Shown here piece by piece: positions 17,292 through 24,600 of a DNA stretch of 64,000 nt. The notes beneath the pieces were generated by a model. That model ran no database searches. It was given only the letters and a program-made list of their open reading frames with translations, and was not told the DNA's origin. The number at the start of each line of letters is the position of its first letter. The first letter of the stretch is position 1. The DNA is taken from contig JHVP01000001.1 in assembly GCA_000620205.1 (NCBI GenBank), positions 620,001 through 684,000 on the forward strand, in the 5' to 3' direction. The DNA is from Geodermatophilaceae bacterium URHA0031 (lineage in GTDB: Bacteria > Actinomycetota > Actinomycetes > Mycobacteriales > Geodermatophilaceae). The position numbers were made by a program, and so were the translations under genes.

Positions 17292-18263
17292 TCAGTCGGC
17301 GATGCCGACGGCGTCCTTGGCGAGACCGGCCACGGTGGTCTGCGCGGCGCTGATCACGCTGGACCGCTTCTTGTGCGTCTCCTCGTACCGGATGATGACC
17401 CGGACGTCGTGGGCGCTGGTCAGGTCCTTGACGGCCTTGACCGCGTCAGCGGTCGACAGCGAGTCGTAGCCCTTGATCGGCAGCTCGTCGGCGGAGACGT
17501 CACCGAGCTCCTCGCGGGCGGCCTTGGCGGTGTCCGCGGCGGTGCGGTTGCCCTCACGACGGGCGATCCGCTCGGCACGCCGCAGCGAGGCGGCGCGGCC
17601 GACGACGAGGGTCTCCCGGACGGCGCCGGAGAACTGGGCGGCCTTGCCGGCGACGGTGCTCAGCCGGTCCTCGGTCTCCTCACCGACCTGCTGCACCGAG
17701 TCGACGGCGCGGTTGACCGTGTTGGCGGCGAAGCGCACCGGCAGGTTGACCAGCCGGGTGGCGCCACCGGCGACCCGCTGGAACGGGGTGGCCTGCAGCG
17801 CGGCCGGGCCGCCCAGGGCCTCCTCGGCCAGGACGACGGTCAGCCACTCGACGGTCGCGCGGTGAGCGGTGATGAGGCGCTCGGCGAGCTGCTGCGTCTT
17901 CGCCTGCTTCGCGGTCTCGGCCAGGACCTTGAGGTAGGTGGCCCGGTCGAGCAGCTGGTGCTCCAGGGTGAGGTCCTGCAGCAGGGCCTCCTCGATCGGC
18001 TCGGCCTGGTCGAAGATCGCCTTGACCAGGGCGCCGAGCCGGCCGAGTGCGGGGCTGACGACGTCCGCGACGCCGCCGAGGGCGCGCAGCTGCTCGGTGA
18101 TCGCGCGGGCGCGGTCCGCGGCGTGGTCGGCGTTCTGGGTGAGCTCGCGGCGGACCGCGTCGGTGCGGGCCTGCCCGATGCGGGTGCGGGCCACCTGCTC
18201 CTCGGTCTGCGTGAGCAGCAGGAGGGCGCGGAGCTGGTTGATGAGCGGGGTGGTGTCGGTCAT
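17292..18263 (-). CDS. Ferritin-like domain-containing protein
   Basis: This 323-residue, largely alpha-helical protein has an N-terminal long-helix bundle (residues 5-140, ARTRIGQARTDAVRRELTQN then ALLQDLTLEHQLLDRATYL) resembling a ferritin-like fold. A middle region at about 150-215 looks amphipathic (FQRVAGGATRLVNLPVRFAA). The C-terminal domain (DELPIKGYDSLSTADAVKAV to RYEETHKKR) resembles a small domain that recurs in actinobacterial membrane- or lipid-associated proteins. It is divergent from a TetR regulator with an operator-like palindrome between them. An association with membrane or lipid bodies is possible but not demonstrated. Confidence 0.75.
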   Translation of the reverse strand: MTDTTPLINQLRALLLLTQTEEQVARTRIGQARTDAVRRELTQNADHAADRARAITEQLRALGGVADVVSPALGRLGALVKAIFDQAEPIEEALLQDLTLEHQLLDRATYLKVLAETAKQAKTQQLAERLITAHRATVEWLTVVLAEEALGGPAALQATPFQRVAGGATRLVNLPVRFAANTVNRAVDSVQQVGEETEDRLSTVAGKAAQFSGAVRETLVVGRAASLRRAERIARREGNRTAADTAKAAREELGDVSADELPIKGYDSLSTADAVKAVKDLTSAHDVRVIIRYEETHKKRSSVISAAQTTVAGLAKDAVGIAD

Positions 18264-18334
18264 GCGGGACTCCCGATGTTCAGTGGTGACCTGACGACTC
18301 CCCCATGCCCGGCGACACGCGGGCGCTAACTCTT

Positions 18335-18351
18335 GCAAGCAGATTGCTAGC
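18335..18351. promoter_or_regulatory. Candidate TetR operator
   Basis: GCAAGCA-GAT-TGCTAGC is an inverted repeat with one mismatch in 7-bp arms. It lies in the 204-bp divergent region between the ferritin-like gene and the TetR gene, 71 bp upstream of the former's start, where it could control both. It is also the most AT-rich part of that region. Confidence 0.6.
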
Positions 18352-18467
18352 GGTGTTCGTCGTCACACCCTCGAGGCGTGGTCGCCCCGAACGGGGTACC
18401 TGTCAGGGCGGGTGCCCGATCGGTCCTCGACGGCGAGGACAGTGGAGCCGACGCGAGGAGAGCGACT

Positions 18468-19268
18468 GTGCCGACGGCAACGAGCGACGACGACCGAGAT
18501 CCCGACCTGGTGGCGGTCCACGAGGGCACGGGCGTCGCCGGTGAGCTGACCCGACCGGTGGGCCTGGACCGGGACCGGATCCTCCGCGGCGCGGTCGAGT
18601 TCATCGACGCGCACGGTCTCGCCGCGCTCACCATGCGCCGGCTGGGCGCCTCGCTCGGCGTGGAGGCGATGGCGCTCTACCGCTACGTCCCGGGCCGGGA
18701 GGACCTGCTCGACGGCGTCGTGGAGCGGGTCGTGGAGACGCTCTTCGTCAAGGACGACGGCGACGACCTCTACATCGAGGAGCACAACGGCTGGCAGGAC
18801 TACCTGATGCGGCTGGGGCACGGCATCCGCCGGATCGCGCTGGCGCACCCGTCGGTCTTCCCGCTCATCGCCAGCCGCCCGCCGGCCGCGCCGTGGGTGC
18901 GGCCGCCGCTGCGCAGCCTGCGGCTGGTCGAGTCCTTCCTCGGCACGCTGACCGAGGCCGGCTTCTCCGACCAGGCCGCGATCGCCGCGTACCGGGCCTA
19001 CTCCAGCTTCCTGCTCGGTCACCTGCTGCTGGAGGTCACCCAGCTCGGCGCCCAGGTGAGCCTGCTCGACCAGCCGGAGGGCGACCCGGAGGCCCAGCGG
19101 AAGACCGACCTGACGCAGTACCCGAACCTGCAGCGCACCGAGCCGCTGCTGTCGCTGGACAAGTCGGCCGCGGAGTTCGAGGACGCCCTGGAGAACCTGC
19201 TGGACCGGCTCGAGCGGGTGCTGCACGAGGCGCAGACCTCCGACGGCGAGGTCGACGACCTGGCCTGA
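18468..19268 (+). CDS. TetR/AcrR-family transcriptional regulator
   Basis: This 266-residue regulator has an unusual acidic N-terminal tail (residues 1-25), followed by the TetR DNA-binding domain at about 30-78 (RILRGAVEFIDAHGLAALTM, then LGASLGVEAMALYRYVPGRE) and a TetR_C-type ligand domain. The GTG at 18468 is preferred because GAGGAG lies 7 nt upstream. The C-terminus is acidic. It is encoded divergently from the ferritin-like gene, which is its most likely target. The inducer is unknown. Confidence 0.9.
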   Translation: MPTATSDDDRDPDLVAVHEGTGVAGELTRPVGLDRDRILRGAVEFIDAHGLAALTMRRLGASLGVEAMALYRYVPGREDLLDGVVERVVETLFVKDDGDDLYIEEHNGWQDYLMRLGHGIRRIALAHPSVFPLIASRPPAAPWVRPPLRSLRLVESFLGTLTEAGFSDQAAIAAYRAYSSFLLGHLLLEVTQLGAQVSLLDQPEGDPEAQRKTDLTQYPNLQRTEPLLSLDKSAAEFEDALENLLDRLERVLHEAQTSDGEVDDLA

Positions 19269-19335
19269 GTGCTCGCGGAGAAATGTGCGCACGTGGGGTT
19301 TGACGGGGCGCCGTCTGTCGTTCACGACCAGGGTT

Positions 19336-19359
19336 GTTTACGCAGTAAACGCGCGGGCA
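19336..19359 (+). promoter_or_regulatory. Possible stress-sigma promoter with palindrome
   Basis: GTTTAC-GCA-GTAAAC (19336-19350) is a perfect interrupted palindrome. Read as a promoter, GTTT followed after 15 nt by GGGCA (19355-19359) resembles the GTTT/GGGTA pattern of actinobacterial SigB/SigF promoters. It lies 75 bp upstream of the PRC-barrel gene. Either reading (operator or stress promoter) is tentative. Confidence 0.4.
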
Positions 19360-19433
19360 CAGGAGGGTCCGGCGGTCACCGTGCACCACCGCGGAGACCC
19401 CTCGACCACCCAGACCCTCCTGGAGGAACGCCC

Positions 19434-20285
19434 GTGATCACCCAGCAGGACATCACCGCCATCATCGGCAGCAACGCCGTGGACAACGACGGCGACAAGC
19501 TCGGCAAGGTCGGCCAGGTCTATCTGGACGACCAGACCGGCACCCCCGAGTGGGCCACCGTCAGCACCGGTCTGTTCGGCAACAAGGAGACCTTCGTCCC
19601 GCTGGCCGACGCCACCGTCGCCGACGGCACGCTGCGGGTGCCCTACGAGAAGGCCAAGGTCAAGGACGCCCCGCGCGTCGACGCCGACCAGGGCCACCTC
19701 TCCCCCGCGGAGGAGGAGGAGCTCTACCGGTACTACGGCGTCGGCACCGGCGGCTACGCCGACACCGACACCACGCGGTCGGCCGGGTACACCGACACCG
19801 ACACCACGCGGTCGGCCGGGTACACCGACACCGACACCACGCGCACCGGCACGGACACCAACCGGCACGGGACCGTCGGCCACGACACCTCCGGCCCGAC
19901 CACCGACGACGCGATGACCCGCTCCGAGGAGCAGCTCCGGGTCGGCACGCAGAACGTCGAGGCCGGCCGCGCCCGGCTGCGCAAGTACGTCGTCACCGAG
20001 AACGTGACCACCACCGTCCCGGTCTCCCACGAGGAGGTCCGGATCGAGCGCGAGCCGATCACCGACGGCAACGTCGGCAACGCCCTCGACGGCCCGGCCA
20101 TCTCCGAGGAGGAGCACGAGGTCGTCCTGCACGCCGAGCGCCCCGTGGTGGCCAAGGAGGCCGTCCCGGTCGAGCGCGTCCGCCTGGACACCGAGACCGT
20201 CACCGAGCAGGAGACGGTCAGCGACACGGTCCGCAAGGAGCAGATCGACACCGACGGCGTCACGGACGTCGACCGCAACCGCTGA
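19434..20285 (+). CDS. PRC-barrel and DUF2382 domain protein
   Basis: This 283-residue soluble protein has an N-terminal PRC-barrel (residues 8-85, GSNAVDNDGDKLGKVGQVYL, then ATVSTGLFGNKETFVPL), a repeat linker and a C-terminal DUF2382 domain (about 160-275, RLRKYVVTENVTTTVPVSHE). Combined PRC/DUF2382 proteins are common in desiccation- and radiation-tolerant actinobacteria and are thought to be stress-related; their biochemical role is not established. The GTG start at 19434 follows GGAGG by 7 nt. It is followed by a membrane protein gene of similar expression context but separated by two hairpins. Confidence 0.9.
   Translation: MITQQDITAIIGSNAVDNDGDKLGKVGQVYLDDQTGTPEWATVSTGLFGNKETFVPLADATVADGTLRVPYEKAKVKDAPRVDADQGHLSPAEEEELYRYYGVGTGGYADTDTTRSAGYTDTDTTRSAGYTDTDTTRTGTDTNRHGTVGHDTSGPTTDDAMTRSEEQLRVGTQNVEAGRARLRKYVVTENVTTTVPVSHEEVRIEREPITDGNVGNALDGPAISEEEHEVVLHAERPVVAKEAVPVERVRLDTETVTEQETVSDTVRKEQIDTDGVTDVDRNR
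19752..19850 (+). repeat. Three in-frame 33-bp repeats
   Basis: Three consecutive 33-bp units at 19752, 19785 and 19818 encode the 11-residue repeat GYTDTDTTRSA in the linker between the PRC-barrel and DUF2382 domains. The second and third units are nearly identical at the DNA level, implying recent duplication. Copy number probably varies between strains. Confidence 0.9.
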
Positions 20286-20324
20286 TCTGCGCGGAGGACG
20301 CCGGCTGACCGGCTCCTCCCCCGC

Positions 20325-20362
20325 GACCAGCCGGCCGCCGTCCCGACGGGGGCCGGCTGGTC
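20325..20362 (+). terminator. Terminator hairpin after PRC-barrel gene
   Basis: Perfect 12-bp arms GACCAGCCGGCC and GGCCGGCTGGTC (20325-20336 and 20351-20362) flank a 14-nt loop, 40 bp after the gene. A second perfect hairpin with 15-bp arms follows at 20378-20392 and 20406-20420, upstream of the next gene. The pair probably separates the two transcripts. Confidence 0.7.
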
Positions 20363-20468
20363 CCGCATGCCCTGAACTCGTCGCGGCCGGTGAGCGGCTG
20401 CTCGCCACCGGCCGCGACGACCCATCACCGCCGCGCCACCGCGCGTCGCTCGTCCACCTGGAGACCCC

Positions 20469-21122
20469 ATGGCCACCAGTTCCACCTCGGACTCCTCGAA
20501 CGCGACCAGCGCTCGGGACGTCGAGTTCCGCAACAACACCGCCAGCGGTGCACGCGCCAGCAAGGGCGCTGCCCGGGATGCCGTCGACGCGCAGCACCAG
20601 CGCTTCGGCGGGATCAAGTGGGGAGCCGCCTTCTTCGGCTGGCTGTCCGCCAACGGCCTGGCCGTGCTGCTGATCGCCCTGGTCTCCGCCGCCGGCGTCG
20701 CCATCGGGCCGACCCAGGGCGTCCCCTCGGCCGGTGAGGCCACCTCGAACGCCGGTGGCATCGGCATCGGCGGCGGGATCGCGCTGCTCGTCGTCCTCTT
20801 CCTGGCCTACCTGGCCGGCGGGTACGTCGCCGGTCGGATGTCCCGCTTCGACGGCGCCCGTCAGGGTGTCGCCGTGTGGCTGATCGGCCTGCTCGTCGTC
20901 GTGGCCCTCGCGGTCCTCGGCGCCGTGGCCGGCGCCCAGTACAACGTGCTGTCCCAGCTGGACCTGCCGCGCATCCCGGTCGACGAGGGCACGGCGACCA
21001 CCGCCGGGATCATCGCCCTGGTCGCCGTCCTGGTCGTCACGCTGATCGGCGCGGTCCTCGGCGGCAAGCTCGGCGAGCGCTTCCACCGCAAGGTCGACCG
21101 GGCCGGGTTCACCGCCGCCTGA
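20469..21122 (+). CDS. Four-helix membrane protein of unknown function
   Basis: This 217-residue protein has a Ser/Thr-rich hydrophilic N-terminus (about 50 residues), then transmembrane segments at about 58-82 (GLAVLLIALVSAAGVAIG), 98-122, 136-158 and 178-200, and a short basic C-terminus (GERFHRKVDRAGF). It resembles the YrzE-like/uncharacterised membrane proteins found next to PRC-barrel genes, but I cannot name it with certainty. GGAG precedes the ATG. It may be part of the same stress group as the upstream gene (inference from position only). Confidence 0.82.
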   Translation: MATSSTSDSSNATSARDVEFRNNTASGARASKGAARDAVDAQHQRFGGIKWGAAFFGWLSANGLAVLLIALVSAAGVAIGPTQGVPSAGEATSNAGGIGIGGGIALLVVLFLAYLAGGYVAGRMSRFDGARQGVAVWLIGLLVVVALAVLGAVAGAQYNVLSQLDLPRIPVDEGTATTAGIIALVAVLVVTLIGAVLGGKLGERFHRKVDRAGFTAA

Positions 21123-21135
21123 TCGACCGCAGTAC

Positions 21136-21183
21136 CTGCACCGCCGTCGTCGGCCCGGGGGAAGGCCGTCGACGGCGGTGCAG
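21136..21183 (+). terminator. Terminator hairpin
   Basis: Perfect 14-bp arms CTGCACCGCCGTCG (21136-21149) and CGACGGCGGTGCAG (21170-21183) flank a 20-nt loop, starting 13 bp after the membrane protein stop. Confidence 0.75.
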
Positions 21184-21277
21184 CTGCGTCCGGGACCGGT
21201 GGGGCGGGTGGGGCGCCGGGGCTGGTGCGGCGGGCGTGTTGCCCCGACGACCCGGGGCCGGCCTCCAGGGTGGGGTC

Positions 21278-21517
21278 ATGGGGTTCCCGTACCGAACGGC
21301 CCGCGCCGTCCTGATGGTCGGGTCGCTCAGCGACCCCGCCGGCCAGCAGCCGCGACTGATCGGACCCGCGCACGCCACCCTCGGCCTGTCCGGCGCCCGC
21401 GGGCGCAAGGCCCTCTGCGGCGCCTACGTCGCCCGCGACGAGGAGGTCGCCTGGCCGCCACGGCCCGAGGTCTGCGACGCCCTGTGCCCCGACTGCAGCG
21501 AGCTCGCCCGGCTCTGA
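21278..21517 (+). CDS. Small Cys-containing hypothetical protein
   Basis: This 79-residue protein has three cysteines in LCGAYVARDEEV, VCDALCPDCSEL near the C-terminus (C47, C67, C71 and C74 by my count), which could bind a metal. Codon usage has a strongly G/C third position in this frame. No recognisable family. The ATG has a GGGGT-type upstream sequence. It lies alone between the membrane protein and the helicase gene. The call is moderate because short frames in such GC-rich DNA can be spurious. Confidence 0.55.
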   Translation: MGFPYRTARAVLMVGSLSDPAGQQPRLIGPAHATLGLSGARGRKALCGAYVARDEEVAWPPRPEVCDALCPDCSELARL

Positions 21518-21636
21518 CCCCCGTCCCGGGCCGCTGACCAGGGCACTCAGGACCCACTCAACATCTGCTGTCACAGCAGTCCCACGGCTCCGCGGGCCTG
21601 ACGGGAACGGTCCGTCCGCTCCGGTAGACACGACCC

Positions 21637-24600
21637 ATGGGCAACGTCGCGGACCTGCAGTGGGCCACCGAGGAGCCGGTCCCGCCGGCAGCCCCGGCCG
21701 TCTCGGTCGACGTCCCGGCGGTGCCGGTGGAGGTGCCACCCCCCGGCTCCCGGCCGGCCGCTCCCCTGCCGCAGGCCCTGGCGGCGCTCGCCGCCCACGT
21801 CCGGCCCGAGGACCCCGCCGTCCGGGTGCTGCTCGCCGAGGCGGCCGAGCTGCTGGAGGCCGGCACCGGCAACGGCAGCACGGCCGGCTGGGCCGACGAC
21901 GCCGAACGGGTCGACGAGGTGGTCGAGGCGCTGACCTGGGCCGTGCGCCGCCGCGAGGTCCGCTGGCAGGAGACCCCGACCGGCGGGCTCGACGCCGGCC
22001 GGCCGCCGCGCAGCCCCGGCGAGGTCCTCGACGGCCGCCTCGGCACCTCGCTGGACGTGGTGCTCACGCTGGCCGCCGCGTTCGAGCAGGCCGGCCTTCG
22101 CCCGCTGCTGTGGCTCGTCCCCGGGCACGCCTTCCTCGGCTACTGGCGCGAGGAGCGCAGCGCCGACGCGGCGGCGACCACCGACGTCACCGCCCTCGTC
22201 GACCTCGTCGACCAGGGGCGGATCGGGCTGGTCGAGACCCGGCTGCTCACCGACCGCGGCAACACCAGCGCCGACCTGCACGGCCCGGCGTACTCCGGCT
22301 GGCTGGCCGGGGACCTCACCGGCGTCCTCGGGGTCACCGACGTCCACCGCGCCCGGCACGAGGGCATCCGGCCCCTGCCGCCTCCCGAGGACGACCTGCC
22401 GGCGGACGACCGGCCGGCGGACGCGCCGGCAGCGCAGCTCCGCACGCCGGTGCAGCGGTGCGCGGACACCCTGCTCGACCTGAGCAGGCACAACCCGCTC
22501 GTCGACCTGCCCGAGCGCGCCGGTCTGCCGCTGACCGTGCCGCCGACGGCCCTCCCGGTGCTGGAGGACCTGGTCGGCGCCGGCGCGACGCTCACGCTGC
22601 TGCCCGGCGACCGGGTCCCCGGGCTGCACGTCGAGCCCGGCCCGCGCTCGGCCGGTGAGCTGCCGGCCGACCAGCTCACCGCACTGCTGTCCGAGCACCG
22701 CTCCGTGCACGTGGCCCTCCCCGAGGCCGAGTACCTGCCGCGGCTGCGGGCGCTGACCCACGAGGCGCGCACCGTGCTCGAGGAGACCGGCGCCAACGAC
22801 CTCCACCTGGCCCTGGGCACCCTGGTGTGGGAGCTCGACGGCCGGCCGGTCCGCTCGCCGCTGGTCCTGGTGCCCGTCGTCCTCACCGCGAGCGCCCGCG
22901 GCTCCCGGCTGACCGCCGACGAGTCCGGCGCGGCCACCCCCAACGACTGCCTGCGGGAGCTGCTGCGCCGGCGGCACGGGCTGACCGTGCCCGGGCTGGA
23001 CACGTCCTCCACCGACGGCGCCGGCCTCGACCTGGCCGCGGCGCTGCAGGCCGTCCGCGCAGCCGTGGCCGAGCGCGCGCTGCCGTGGCGGGTCGAGCCG
23101 ACCGCCGAGCTGGCCGTGCTCCCGCACACCGACGTCCGGCTGTGGCAGGACCTCGACCGGCACGCCGCCGAGCTGGCGGAGGGTCCCCTCGTGGCCGCGC
23201 TGACCGGCGCCCCGGGCGAGCTCCTCGCCGACCCGGCACCCGCTCCCGCGGACGCCGTGGACCTCGACGAGCTCGCCGGCCGCTGCCCGCTGCCCGCCGA
23301 CGCCGGCCAGCTCGAGGCGGTCGCCGCCGGCACGGCCGGGCACACCTTCGTGCTCGAAGGCCCGCCCGGCACCGGCAAGACCCAGACCATCGCCAACCTG
23401 GTCACCCACGCCGTCGCGGAGGGCCGGCGGGTGCTCGTCGTCGCCGGCAAGCGGGCAGCGCTCGACGTCCTCGCCCGCCGGCTCGACGCGGTCGGCCTGG
23501 GCCCGATCACCCTCGACCTGCACGCCCGGGGCAGCCGGCCGGCCGTCGTCCGGGCGCAGGTCCGGACGGCGCTGGCCCACACGGTCGACGTCGACGAGCA
23601 GGGCCTGGCCGCCGACGCCGAGGACCTGGCCTCGGCCACCCGCACCCTGACCCGGTACGCCGAGCGGCTGCACGCCGGGAACGCCGCCGCGGTGTCGTTC
23701 TGCTCGGCGCACGACGCCCTGCTGGCCACCGACGCCGACACCCCGGTGCTGCCGGTGACGCCGGCCTTCGCCGCCCGCGCGGACGCCGCCGTGGTGACCG
23801 CGGTGCGCCGCGCGCTCGCCCTGCTGCCCGACATCGCCGGCCTCGCCCGCCCCTCGGCCGGGCACGCCTGGGGCTTCGTCGACACCATCGACCTGGACAT
23901 CACCGCAGTCCAGCAGGCGGCCGCCGCCGTGGACGCCGCGATCCGCGCGCTGCCCGGTGAGGGAGGACTGGCCGGCGCCGTGCGCGCGGTCCGGTCGGTG
24001 GAGGACCTGGACACCCTGCTGCACCTGCTCACCGGCCCACGGGTGACGCTGGACGTGCTCGACGAGGTGCGCTCACCGCGCTGGGCCGCGGCCACCGCGG
24101 ACGTGACCGGCGAGGTCGCCGCGCTGACCGGCGCCGTGCACCCCGCGTTCGAGGCGGTCACCCCCGACGCCCTCACCCTGCCGCTGGCCGACCTGGTCGC
24201 GCAGGCCCAGACCGCGGCCGCGACCGGCTGGTGGGGCCGGCGCAGCACGCTCGCCGAGCTGCGCGCGCAGCTCGCCCCGGTGCTGGCCCCCGGTGCCACG
24301 GTGCGCACCAAGGACGTGCCGGCGCTGCTGGAGTCCCTCGGCCGGCTGCAGGCCGCGGTGCACGCCGTCGCGGCCCGCGCCGTCACCATCCCCGGGCTGC
24401 AGGTGCCGGCCGGCTGGAACCCGTTCCTGGACTCCGGTCGCTTCGTGCTCGACGCCGAGATGCGCTGGCTGCGCCGGGCGGCCGCCGCCGTCGACGGCTC
24501 TACCGTCCCGGCCGCCGCGCTGCGCCGCTTCCTGGCGAGCGGACCGGTCCCCGACGCCGGCGCGGCCCGCACCATCGGCCGGCTCCGGGACGCCGTGGTC

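Noticed and set aside
19752..19850. Possible recombination or attachment site because of near-identical 33-bp repeats.
   Set aside because: The repeats are in frame and encode a regular peptide linker; no integrase is nearby.
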